Origin: Microbacterium hibisci
GTDB taxonomy: Bacteria > Actinomycetota > Actinomycetes > Actinomycetales > Microbacteriaceae
Assembly: GCF_015278255.1 (NCBI RefSeq)
Contig: NZ_JADIJC010000012.1
Location: 1 to 64,000 of the forward strand
Reading direction: 5' to 3'
DNA length: 64,000 bases
Shown in pieces: positions 33,917 through 41,640 of the stretch. The translations under genes were made by a program, and so were the position numbers. The stretch's first letter is position 1, and each line of letters starts with the position of its first letter. The notes under the pieces were generated by a model. The model had not been told where the DNA came from. It searched no databases and saw only the letters and a list, made by a program, of their open reading frames with translations.

Positions 33917-33935
33917 TGTAAAGAATCCTTGACAC
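33917..33935. promoter_or_regulatory. Upstream half of a symmetric operator pair (XRE module)
   Basis: TGTAAAGAATCCTTGACAC overlaps the -35 box. Its reverse complement matches the site at 33963-33981 in 18 of 19 positions. The 16 bp core GTAAAG-AATC-CTTGAC is itself nearly palindromic. Confidence 0.82.
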
Positions 33936-33957
33936 CGTTCGGTCATCGGCGTACCTT
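33929..33957 (+). promoter_or_regulatory. Promoter of the membrane protein/XRE pair
   Basis: TTGACA (33929-33934), exactly 17 bp, then TACCTT (33952-33957): a near-consensus promoter enclosed by two operator copies. Confidence 0.85.
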
Positions 33958-33962
33958 TCGAT

Positions 33963-33981
33963 GTGTCAAAGATTCTTTACA
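33963..33981. promoter_or_regulatory. Downstream half of the symmetric operator pair
   Basis: GTGTCAAAGATTCTTTACA lies over the expected start of transcription, 46 bp centre to centre from the upstream copy. AT-rich sequence of this kind is rare in the window, which supports a protein-binding role. Confidence 0.82.
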
Positions 33982-34009
33982 GGGTCCCGAGAGGCCGGAG
34001 GGCGGAGCC

Positions 34010-34444
34010 ATGGTCTACGAGGAGCGAAACGCGTGGGCGAGTCTCATCGTCAGCGTGATCGGCGTGAGCGTCTATGTCGTGCTGGTGCTCCAGCAGGCCG
34101 GCGGTGGACCGCTCGCCGACGTCGACTGGGTGCCGCTCATGCTGTGGACGATCGGCGCGGGCATCGTCGGCGGGATCGTCATCAGCATCGCGTGGGGGAT
34201 CGTCGCCGGAATGCACGACCCCGACGGGGTGGGCAAGAGCGATCAGCGCGACCGCGACATCGCCGACATGTCGACGAGGGTCGGTCAGGCGTTCATGGTC
34301 ATCGCCGGCCTCGGCGTGATCGTGCTGTGCGCGTTCGAGGCCGACTGGTTCTGGATCGCCAACACGATGTTCTTCGGGTTCGCGCTGTCATCGATCATCG
34401 GCGGCGTCGCGAGCGTGATCGCATACCGCCGGGGACTCGTGTGA
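34010..34444 (+). CDS. Four-span membrane protein partnered with an XRE regulator
   Basis: 144 residues with four hydrophobic spans (about 8-28, 38-60, 83-103, 108-132) and a charged cytoplasmic loop (HDPDGVGKSDQRDRDIADMSTR). It resembles the small DUF2178-like integral proteins that accompany short Cro/CI regulators. The ATG at 34010 follows GGAGGGCGGAG. The stop and the next start share a base (TGATG), so the pair is coupled. The promoter upstream is bracketed by two operators. Function unknown; the regulator may answer to this protein. Confidence 0.82.
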   Translation: MVYEERNAWASLIVSVIGVSVYVVLVLQQAGGGPLADVDWVPLMLWTIGAGIVGGIVISIAWGIVAGMHDPDGVGKSDQRDRDIADMSTRVGQAFMVIAGLGVIVLCAFEADWFWIANTMFFGFALSSIIGGVASVIAYRRGLV

Positions 34445-34659
34445 TGGTCAAGCCCACCAAGGTCACCAACTCCATCCGCGCCGTGCGCGAGACGGCCGGC
34501 ATGACCCAGGCCGATCTCGCGCGGCGGGTCGGAGTGACCCGCCAGACCCTCATCGCCATCGAGCAGGGACGGTACTCGCCGACCCTCGAGCTCGCCTTCC
34601 AGCTGGCCCGCGCGTTCGGCGTGAGCCTCGACGACCTCTTCGACTACCCGGAGGAATGA
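34444..34659 (+). CDS. Short XRE/Cro-CI family regulator
   Basis: 71 residues, a single helix-turn-helix: NSIRAVRETAGMTQADLARRVGVTRQTLIAIEQGRYSPTLELAFQLARAFGVSLDDLF. This form is widespread as the DNA-binding half of two-gene modules with a membrane protein. The ATG overlaps the preceding stop. The two 19 bp operators at 33917 and 33963 are the natural binding sites for a dimer, making the module self-repressing. Confidence 0.92.
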   Translation: MVKPTKVTNSIRAVRETAGMTQADLARRVGVTRQTLIAIEQGRYSPTLELAFQLARAFGVSLDDLFDYPEE

Positions 34660-34660
34660 C

Positions 34661-35692
34661 ATGTCCGACAACACACAGCCGGCGGCGCGGGCGCTGCGCA
34701 CCGACCGGATGCCCGCGTGGCGGCAGGAGCGGTACGGCGGGGTCGACGCGGTGACGCTCGGGGAGGCCGAGGTGCCCGCGCCGGGCCGCGGCGAGGTGCT
34801 GCTGCGGCTGCGGGCGACCGGGCTCAACAACGGCGACGTCCGCGTGATGCGCGGCGAGCCCCGCCTCGTGCGCCTCGCGTTCGGCCTGCGGCGTCCGAAG
34901 CAGCCGGTGCGGGGGATGGATGCCGCGGCCACCGTGGTGGCACGCGGCGAGGGCGTCGACGGGTTCGCGGTGGGCGACGAGGTCGTGGGCGAGCTGCCGG
35001 GAGGCGGCGGGCTGGCGGCGTACGCGGTCTGCCCGGCCTCGCGGCTGGTGCGCCGTCCGGCGCAGCTCGACCCGGCGACGGCGGCGGTTCTGCCGATCGC
35101 CGGCGGGACGGCGTGGCAGGCGCTCGAACGCGGGGGAGCGGCATCCGGCCATCGCGTACTCGTGATCGGCGCGTCGGGCGGCGTCGGCACGTTCGCCGTG
35201 CAGCTGGCGGCCCTGCGCGGCGCCGAGGTGTGGGCGCTCTGCGGCGAACGCAATCGCGCGCTCGTCGAGGGTCTCGGCGCGGCGCGGACGTTCGACTACC
35301 GCACCGTGCAGCCGGGCTCGCCGGAGCTGCCGACGGGATCGTTCGACGTCGTGCTCGACATCGCCGGCACGTCGCCGCTGCGCGTGCTGCGCAGCCTCGT
35401 GCGGCCGGGCGGCGGTGTCGTTCTGGTGTCGGGCGAGGGCGGGCGCGTGCTCGGGCCGATGGGGCGCATCGCCGGCGCGGTGCTGCGCTCGATCGGCTCG
35501 AAGCGACCGCTCCGGCCGCTCGCCGCGACCGCGAAGCCCGCGGTGCTGGAGAAGCTGATCGCGCTCACGGTCGAGGGCAGCCTGCGGCCGGTCATCGAGC
35601 GCCGCTTCGCCTTCGGCGAGGCAGGCGCCGCGCTCGCCCACGTGGACGCCGGGCACACGGTGGGCAAGGTCGTGGTGCTCGCGGCCCCCTGA
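34661..35692 (+). CDS. NAD(P)-dependent MDR-family oxidoreductase (quinone reductase type)
   Basis: 343 residues. Zinc-free medium-chain reductase: GroES-like part with LRATGLNNGDVRVMRGEP and GMDAAATVVARGEGVDGFAVGDEVVGE, then the Rossmann motif RVLVIGASGGVGTFAVQLAALRGAEVWALCGERN. No structural-zinc cysteines, as in quinone oxidoreductases. Starts one base after the XRE stop with GAGGAA as RBS, so it is co-transcribed with the XRE pair and may be its functional output. Substrate unknown. Confidence 0.9.
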   Translation: MSDNTQPAARALRTDRMPAWRQERYGGVDAVTLGEAEVPAPGRGEVLLRLRATGLNNGDVRVMRGEPRLVRLAFGLRRPKQPVRGMDAAATVVARGEGVDGFAVGDEVVGELPGGGGLAAYAVCPASRLVRRPAQLDPATAAVLPIAGGTAWQALERGGAASGHRVLVIGASGGVGTFAVQLAALRGAEVWALCGERNRALVEGLGAARTFDYRTVQPGSPELPTGSFDVVLDIAGTSPLRVLRSLVRPGGGVVLVSGEGGRVLGPMGRIAGAVLRSIGSKRPLRPLAATAKPAVLEKLIALTVEGSLRPVIERRFAFGEAGAALAHVDAGHTVGKVVVLAAP

Positions 35693-35738
35693 GCTCGACG
35701 ACGCCGGCCCGCGGCATCCGCTCCATCACGGTGCCGGG

Positions 35739-35823
35739 TGCCGAAAACATGGTCGGTCACCGCGACACGCCGGTGACGGATGCCGCGCCACGGCGTGTCG
35801 CACGACCGGCCATGCTTTCGGCA
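35739..35823. repeat. 85 bp near-perfect inverted repeat
   Basis: Arms of 33-34 bases (35739-35772 and 35791-35823) differ at a handful of positions around an 18-base loop that contains GGATGCCG. The arms begin TGCCGAAAaCATGG and end CCATGcTTTCGGCA. It fills the gap between the reductase and ddaH, an unusually long stem for a terminator. Confidence 0.85.
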
Positions 35824-35938
35824 TTCCCAGGGGGTGCACAGCGATCGTGAGAGAATGGTCGCGGCGTGCCCGGTCGTCGGTTGTCTCGACCCCGCCGGGC
35901 CTCTGGACAGCGTCCGCCGCGCCTTCTACAGGAGCAAG

Positions 35939-36823
35939 ATGTCCACGCAGAACACCGCGCCCGCCACGACGTCCGCCACCGCAGCGGAGGGCGGTCGGAT
36001 CCAGCAGATCCGCCGCTACCTCATGTGCCGGCCCGAGCACTTCACGGTCAGCTACACCATCAACCCCTGGATGGTGCCGACCAACCCGACCGACACCGCC
36101 CTGGCGGTGCGCCAGTGGCAGTCGCTGTACGACACCTACCTCGCCCTCGGGCACGAGGTGCACCTCATCGACCCGATCGAGGGCCTGCCCGACATGGTCT
36201 ACACGGCCAACGGCGGGTTCGTGATCGACAACGTCGCCTACGGCGCGAAGTTCCGGTTCCAGGAGCGCGTTCCCGAGGGGCCGGCGTTCATGGAGTGGTT
36301 CCGGGCGAACGGCTTCGAGGTGGCCGAGCCTGCCGAGGTCAACGAGGGAGAGGGTGACTTCCTCCTCGTCGGCGAGACGATCCTCGCCGGCACCGGCTTC
36401 CGCTCGACCGGCGACAGCCACCGCGAGCTGGCCGACGTGTTCGGCAAGGAAGTCGTGAGCCTCGATCTCGTCGACCCGCGGTTCTACCACCTCGACACCG
36501 CCATCTCGGTGCTCGACCCGGTCGAAGGCCCGGGCGGCGTCGAGAAGGCGAACATCGCCTACCTCGAGCACGCGTTCGACGAGCGCAGCCAGGCGATCCT
36601 CGCCGAGCGCTACCCCGACGCGATCCGTGTCGCGGATGCCGACGGGGCGGTCTTCGGGCTCAACTCGGCCAGCGACGGCCTGAACGTGATCATCTCGCCG
36701 CGCGCGAAGGGCTTCGAGGCGCAGCTGCGGGAGCGGGGGTACAACCCGGTGCTCGTCGACCTGTCCGAGCTTCTGCTCGGCGGCGGCGGCATCAAGTGCT
36801 GCACGCTCGAGCTGCGGCGCTGA
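35939..36823 (+). CDS. ddaH: Dimethylargininase / arginine-deiminase-like amidinohydrolase
   Basis: 294 residues. GME-superfamily motifs: YLMCRPEHF near the start, PDMVYTANGGF (substrate Asp/Asn), EGEGDFLLVGETILAG, FYHLDTAISVLDP (catalytic His) and the C-terminal GGGGIKCC with the nucleophile Cys287 (or 288). These enzymes hydrolyse methylated arginines to citrulline and methylamine; some family members are ornithine- or arginine-specific. ATG 35939 with GGAGCAAG upstream; the open frame back to 35780 overlaps the inverted repeat and is not coding. 18 bp before rocD, so the pair likely degrades arginine-derived compounds toward glutamate. Confidence 0.9.
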   Translation: MSTQNTAPATTSATAAEGGRIQQIRRYLMCRPEHFTVSYTINPWMVPTNPTDTALAVRQWQSLYDTYLALGHEVHLIDPIEGLPDMVYTANGGFVIDNVAYGAKFRFQERVPEGPAFMEWFRANGFEVAEPAEVNEGEGDFLLVGETILAGTGFRSTGDSHRELADVFGKEVVSLDLVDPRFYHLDTAISVLDPVEGPGGVEKANIAYLEHAFDERSQAILAERYPDAIRVADADGAVFGLNSASDGLNVIISPRAKGFEAQLRERGYNPVLVDLSELLLGGGGIKCCTLELRR

Positions 36824-36841
36824 CGAGAGGGGACCATCACC

Positions 36842-38068
36842 ATGACCGCCACTTCCGCCTCGATCGATGCGGCGATGGGCCAGCTCATCGCCGCCGAAGA
36901 GGAGCATGTCGCGCACAACTACCACCCGCTTCCCGTGGTCATCGCCCGCGGCGAGGGCGCGTGGGTCACCGACGTCGAGGGCAAGCGGTACCTCGACCTT
37001 CTTTCCGCCTACTCGGCGCTCAACTTCGGCCACGGGCATCCGGCGATCCTCGCGGCCGCGCAGGAGCAGCTCAACCGGCTCACGCTCACCAGCCGCGCGT
37101 ACCACAACGACCGCCTGGGCCCCTTCGCGGCGGCGCTCGCCGAGCTGTGCGGCAAAGACCTCGTGCTGCCGATGAACACCGGCGCCGAGGCCGTGGAGAC
37201 GGGGATCAAGGTCGCGCGCGCGTGGGGCTACCGCGTGAAGGGCGTGGCGCCGGATGCCGCGAAGATCGTGGTCGCGCACGGCAACTTCCACGGGCGCACG
37301 ACGACGATCGTCGGCTTCAGCGACGACCCGCAGGCCCGGCAGGACTTCGGCCCGTTCACGCCCGGCTTCATCTCGGTGCCCTACGGCGACGCCAGGGTCA
37401 TCGACGCCGCCATCACTCCCGACACCGTCGCCGTGCTCATCGAGCCCATCCAGGGCGAGGCGGGCGTGGTGGTGCCGCCCGAGGGATACCTCCGCGCGGT
37501 GCGCGAGATCTGCACGCGCCGCGGGGTGCTGCTCATCGCCGACGAGATCCAGTCCGGCCTCGGCCGCGTGGGCGAGACGTTCGCGTGCGACCGCGAGGGG
37601 GTCGTGCCCGACGTCTACCTGCTCGGCAAGGCGCTGGGCGGCGGAGTCCTCCCGGTGTCGGCGGTCGTCGCCGACCGCGACGTGCTCGGCGTGATCCACC
37701 CCGGCGAGCACGGCTCGACCTTCGGCGGCAATCCGCTCGCCGCGGCGGTCGGCCTCCGCGTCGTCGAGATGCTCAAGGCCGGCGAGTTCCAGAGCCGCGC
37801 GAAGCTGCTCGGCGAGCACCTCGGCACCAAGCTGCAGGAGCTCGTCGGCCACGGCGTCACCGGCGTGCGCATCGTGGGGCTGTGGGCCGGCATCGACATC
37901 GACCCGGCCGTCGGCACGGGCCGGGAGGTCGCCGAGCGGCTCATCGGTCGGGGCGTGCTCGTCAAGGACACCCACGGTCAGACCATCCGCATCGCGCCGC
38001 CGCTCGTGGTGCGCGCGACCGAGCTGGACTGGGCGGTGGAGCAGCTGCGGGTCGTGCTCGCGGGCTGA
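36842..38068 (+). CDS. rocD: Ornithine delta-aminotransferase
   Basis: 408 residues, class-III PLP aminotransferase. Seen: LDLLSAYSALNFGHGHP, MNTGAEAVETGIKVAR (phosphate loop), LIADEIQSGLGRVGETFA and the PLP lysine Lys263 in LLGKALGGGVLPVSAV. The SAYSALNFGHGHP and GAEAVET signatures are those of ornithine rather than acetylornithine transaminases. It makes glutamate semialdehyde, a substrate of the second domain of PutA encoded 12 kb away. GAGAGGGGACC precedes the ATG. Confidence 0.95.
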   Translation: MTATSASIDAAMGQLIAAEEEHVAHNYHPLPVVIARGEGAWVTDVEGKRYLDLLSAYSALNFGHGHPAILAAAQEQLNRLTLTSRAYHNDRLGPFAAALAELCGKDLVLPMNTGAEAVETGIKVARAWGYRVKGVAPDAAKIVVAHGNFHGRTTTIVGFSDDPQARQDFGPFTPGFISVPYGDARVIDAAITPDTVAVLIEPIQGEAGVVVPPEGYLRAVREICTRRGVLLIADEIQSGLGRVGETFACDREGVVPDVYLLGKALGGGVLPVSAVVADRDVLGVIHPGEHGSTFGGNPLAAAVGLRVVEMLKAGEFQSRAKLLGEHLGTKLQELVGHGVTGVRIVGLWAGIDIDPAVGTGREVAERLIGRGVLVKDTHGQTIRIAPPLVVRATELDWAVEQLRVVLAG

Positions 38069-38113
38069 CCCGCGAACACGCCTGCCGGACGGCTCGCGGC
38101 TCGGCGCCCACTT

Positions 38114-38128
38114 CGCGGCAACGCCGCG
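38114..38128 (+). terminator. Short hairpin after rocD
   Basis: CGCGGC-AAC-GCCGCG, a 6 bp stem in the gap between convergent rocD and the molybdopterin oxidoreductase gene. Modest by itself; the position favours termination. Confidence 0.45.
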
Positions 38129-38133
38129 TTCGC

Positions 38134-39750
38134 TCAGTCGAAGACGGACACCGTGCGCCAGTGCCAGCCGGTCGCGCCGTCGGGGGCAGGGGGAGCGGTC
38201 TGCTCCGTCTGCACCTCTCCCGTCCGGCTGGTCGCTCGGCACTGGATCACGTGGTCTCCCGGCGTCGCGTCCCAGGGATGGCTCCACTGCACCCAGGTGT
38301 CGTCGGAGATCGCGGCGGCGAGGGTCGCCGGCATCCACTCGCCCTCGTCGATCCGCACCTCGACGGCCTCGATGCCCACCTGCTGCTGCCATGCGACTCC
38401 CGCGATGACGACCTCGCCGGCCTTGAGCCCTTGTCCGCGCCGCGGCACGTCGATCCGCGACTGCAGCTTGATCGGGCCCCGCTCCGACCACCCGCGCGTC
38501 GTCCAGTAGGCGGTCGCGCGGTCGAAGCGCGTGACCTCGAGGTCGGTCACCCACTTGGTCGCCGACACGTAGCCGTAGAGCCCGGGCACGACCAGGCGCG
38601 CCGGGAATCCGTGCTCCAGCGGCAGCGGCTCGCCGTTCATGCCGACGGCGAGGATCGCGTTGCGCGCGTCGGTGAGTGCTTCGAGGGGAGTGGATGCCGT
38701 GAACCCGTCGATCGATCGCGACAGCACCATGTCGGCGTCGGTGTCGGGACGCGCCCGCGCGAGCAGCTCGCGCACCGGATAGCCCAGCCAGCGCGCATTG
38801 CCGATGAGCGTGCCGCCGACCTCGTTCGAGACGCACGCGAGCGTCGTCCACGACTCCTCGAGCGGCAGCGCGAGCACGTCGTCCCACGTGAGCTCCACCT
38901 CGTTCGCGACCATGCCGTGGATCCGCAGCCGCCAGTCGGCGGGGTCCACCTCGGGCACGATGAGGGCGGTGTCGATGCGGTAGAACCGGTCGTTCGGCGT
39001 GACGACCTCGGCGAGCCCCGGCAGGCCCAGCTCCGCACCGGCGGGGACAGCGGATGCCGCGACCGCCGGCGTCGGAAGCCGCAGCGCCCGCCGCGCCGCG
39101 GCGACGCCGGCCGACGCCGTCGAGCGGAGGCTCCCGACGCCCACGGCGACGATGCCCACCGCGGTGGCGGCCCCCGCCCACGCGAAGAAGGCGCGCCGAC
39201 TCGGGGGCCGCGGGGTGTCTGCGTCGGGCGGACCGGCGGTCGCGGCATCCGTCCGCTCCTGCGGATCCGCGGGTGCGGCGCTGGTCGGGGATGCGAGAGA
39301 ACGGCGGAGGAGGCGGGCCAGCAGCCACAGGGCCACGGCGCCCGTCGCGCCCGCGACGGCGGACGGCAGCCACGCCAGAGCTCCCGCACCAGGCCGCGTC
39401 GCGGCGATGACGGCGCCGGCCACGCCGAACCCGGCGACGACCACCGCGCCCCACGGCGGGAAGCGCACCTCGAGCCAGCCGGCGAACGCGGCGAGCGCGA
39501 GCATGACCAGAGCGATCCCGGCGAGCAGCGCGATCTTGTCGGCGGTGCCGAACAGCGCGATCGCGGTGTCTTTGGCCCACGGCGGGGCGAGGTCGATGAG
39601 CGCTGCGCCGATCGCGGCGACCGGGCTCGACGACGGCGCGAGCACGGCGGCCGCCAATTCGCCGAGGCCGGCTCCGAGCACCACGGCGGCGATCCCCGCC
39701 ACTCCCGCGAGGGGAGCCGGGATGCCGCGGGCCGAGGCGTTCGCCGCCAT
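38134..39750 (-). CDS. Membrane-anchored molybdopterin (sulfite-oxidase-fold) oxidoreductase
   Basis: 538 residues. About four hydrophobic spans occupy 10-150. Then comes a twin-arginine motif PPSRRAFFAWAGAATAVG (Arg185-Arg186), and a sulfite-oxidase-type domain with the Mo-ligand Cys306 in TTLACVSNEVGGTLIGNARWLGY and a C-terminal dimerisation domain (GVAWQQQVGIEAVEVRIDEGEW, TPGDHVIQCRA). The Tat-like motif after the spans implies that the catalytic domain is moved outside while the spans stay in the membrane. TACTCT is 6 bases before the ATG (leaderless). Electron acceptor unknown; the cytochrome b at 3491 is a possible partner. Confidence 0.92.
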   Translation of the reverse strand: MAANASARGIPAPLAGVAGIAAVVLGAGLGELAAAVLAPSSSPVAAIGAALIDLAPPWAKDTAIALFGTADKIALLAGIALVMLALAAFAGWLEVRFPPWGAVVVAGFGVAGAVIAATRPGAGALAWLPSAVAGATGAVALWLLARLLRRSLASPTSAAPADPQERTDAATAGPPDADTPRPPSRRAFFAWAGAATAVGIVAVGVGSLRSTASAGVAAARRALRLPTPAVAASAVPAGAELGLPGLAEVVTPNDRFYRIDTALIVPEVDPADWRLRIHGMVANEVELTWDDVLALPLEESWTTLACVSNEVGGTLIGNARWLGYPVRELLARARPDTDADMVLSRSIDGFTASTPLEALTDARNAILAVGMNGEPLPLEHGFPARLVVPGLYGYVSATKWVTDLEVTRFDRATAYWTTRGWSERGPIKLQSRIDVPRRGQGLKAGEVVIAGVAWQQQVGIEAVEVRIDEGEWMPATLAAAISDDTWVQWSHPWDATPGDHVIQCRATSRTGEVQTEQTAPPAPDGATGWHWRTVSVFD

Positions 39751-39834
39751 GCAGCAAGAGTACGTCCGGGTGACGGACGCAGGCAGACGGGCTCGGAAAC
39801 ACGAGCGCAACGAACCCCGCATTAGGCTCTTGGC

Positions 39835-41640
39835 ATGGGTGATCTGTTCGACGGCTACGGCTCCACGCTGGCGCCGCGCAAGACGCCCTCGGGGGTTCCC
39901 GCGTTCGACGAGATGTTCGGGAGCCCGTCGCACCCGGGCGCCCCGGCCGAGTCGCGCGAGGCCTATCGAGAGCTGTACCAGGCGCTCGCGCAGATGACCC
40001 AGGAGGAGCTGCGCGGCCGCACCGATTCCCTCGCGAGCTCGTACCTCGCGCAGGGCGTGACCTTCGACTTCGCGGGCGAGGAGCGGCCCTTCCCGCTCGA
40101 CGCCGTGCCGCGCGTCATCACGTACGACGAGTGGTCGCGCATCGAGGCCGGCGTCAAGCAGCGCGTGCGCGCGCTCGAGGCATTCCTCGACGACGCCTAC
40201 GGGCACCAGTACTGCGTGCGCGACGAGGTGCTCCCGGCCGGGCTGATCGCCAGCTCGCAGTACTTCTACCGCCAGGCCGCCGGCATCCACTCCGCCAACG
40301 GCGTACGCATCCAGGTGTCGGGCATCGACCTGATCCGCGACGAGCACGGCGAGATGCGCGTGCTCGAAGACAACGTGCGCGTGCCGTCGGGCGTCAGCTA
40401 CGTCATCTCGAACCGCCGGGTGATGGCGCAGACGCTCCCCGAGCTGTTCGTCTCGATGCGCGTGCGGCCGGTCGGCGACTATCCCAACAAGCTGCTCGCG
40501 GCGCTCCGCGCATCGGCCCCCGCCGGCATCGAGGACCCGAACGTCGTCGTGCTGACGCCGGGCGTCTACAACTCCGCCTACTTCGAGCACACGCTGCTCG
40601 CCCGCCTGATGGGCGTCGAGCTCGTCGAGGGCCGCGACCTGCTGTGCATCGGCGGCAAGGTCTTCATGCGCACCACGCGCGGACCCAAGCGCGTCGACGT
40701 CATCTACCGCCGCGTCGACGACGACTTCCTCGACCCGCTGCAGTTCCGCGCCGACTCGATGCTCGGCGCCCCTGGGCTCATGCTCGCCGCGCGGCTGGGG
40801 AACGTCACGATCGCCAACGCCGTCGGCAACGGCGTCGCCGACGACAAGCTGCTGTACACCTACGTGCCCGACCTCATCCGCTACTACCTCGCGGAAGAGC
40901 CGATCCTCAAGAACGTCGACACGTGGCGCCTCGAAGACCCGAACGCGCTCGAGGAGGTGCTCGACCGCCTCGACGAGCTGGTGGTGAAGCCGGTGGACGG
41001 CTCGGGCGGCAAGGGCCTGGTCGTGGGACCGGATGCCTCGCCGTCGGAGCTCGAGAAGCTCCGCCAGCGCCTGCTCGCCGACCCTCGCGGCTGGATCGCG
41101 CAGCCCGTCGTGATGCTGTCGACCATCCCCACGCTCGTGGAGGACGGCATGCGCCCGCGCCACGCCGACCTCCGCCCCTTCGCGGTCAACGACGGCGAGG
41201 ACGTGTGGGTGCTTCCCGGCGGCCTCACGCGGGTCGCGCTGCCCGAGGGCCAGCTCGTGGTGAACTCGAGCCAGGGCGGCGGCTCGAAGGACACCTGGAT
41301 CGTCGGCGGTGCCGCGCCGGGCCACGTCGAGTACGGCCAGGGGCAGAGCGTCGCCGGCCTCGTCGCCGACCAGGCGGCGACGGTCACCGAGGCGATCCCG
41401 ATCATCTACGACCCGCAGACCGAGCCGACGCACTCGCCGCAGGACCGCCCGCGCTCGCGCGTCGAGCAGCAGGAGCAGCAGCAGCAGACCTCGGAGGTCG
41501 CCGGGGTCGCGGCATCCGTCCGTCCTTCGTCCGCGAGACTCCACCCGGGCGCCGAGACTGCAGACGCGGATCGGAGTCTCGGCCGTCGCATGAAGTCTCG
41601 CGAGCCGGAGCTGGGCCACGATGGGGGTGCGACATGCTGA
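39835..41640 (+). CDS. Circularly permuted ATP-grasp protein
   Basis: 601 residues. Matches the DUF404/DUF407-type permuted ATP-grasp family: FDFAGEERPFPLDAVPRVITYDEWSRIEAGVKQRVRALEAFLDD, VRVLEDNVRVPSGVSYV, ELVVKPVDGSGGKGLVVGP (glycine-rich nucleotide loop), and PFAVNDGEDVWVLPGGLTRVAL. These enzymes are predicted to ligate amino acids or peptides with ATP. The last 85 residues are low-complexity (EQQEQQQQ) and run through a nested inverted repeat, probably not part of the enzyme. TAGGCT is 6 bases before the ATG. First of a coupled three-gene set with alpha-E and transglutaminase proteins. Confidence 0.93.
   Translation: MGDLFDGYGSTLAPRKTPSGVPAFDEMFGSPSHPGAPAESREAYRELYQALAQMTQEELRGRTDSLASSYLAQGVTFDFAGEERPFPLDAVPRVITYDEWSRIEAGVKQRVRALEAFLDDAYGHQYCVRDEVLPAGLIASSQYFYRQAAGIHSANGVRIQVSGIDLIRDEHGEMRVLEDNVRVPSGVSYVISNRRVMAQTLPELFVSMRVRPVGDYPNKLLAALRASAPAGIEDPNVVVLTPGVYNSAYFEHTLLARLMGVELVEGRDLLCIGGKVFMRTTRGPKRVDVIYRRVDDDFLDPLQFRADSMLGAPGLMLAARLGNVTIANAVGNGVADDKLLYTYVPDLIRYYLAEEPILKNVDTWRLEDPNALEEVLDRLDELVVKPVDGSGGKGLVVGPDASPSELEKLRQRLLADPRGWIAQPVVMLSTIPTLVEDGMRPRHADLRPFAVNDGEDVWVLPGGLTRVALPEGQLVVNSSQGGGSKDTWIVGGAAPGHVEYGQGQSVAGLVADQAATVTEAIPIIYDPQTEPTHSPQDRPRSRVEQQEQQQQTSEVAGVAASVRPSSARLHPGAETADADRSLGRRMKSREPELGHDGGATC
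41532..41602. repeat. Nested inverted repeats in the ATP-grasp 3' end
   Basis: Outer arms CGCGAGACT / AGTCTCGCG (41532-41540 / 41594-41602) enclose inner arms GCCGAGACT / AGTCTCGGC (41551-41559 / 41575-41583). All arms share GAGACT. The element is read through as a protein tail. Confidence 0.8.

Noticed and set aside
35711..35786. Terminator from GCGGCATCCG (35711) and CGGATGCCGC (35777)
   Set aside because: The pairing competes with the much longer 85 bp stem, which should form first.
38134..39750. Soluble sulfite oxidase
   Set aside because: Four membrane spans and an internal Tat-like motif precede the domain; substrate cannot be assigned.
35726..39802. Open frame of about 1,350 codons antisense to ddaH and rocD
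   Set aside because: It crosses several well-supported genes and an inverted repeat, and reads as Arg/Asp/Val-rich noise.
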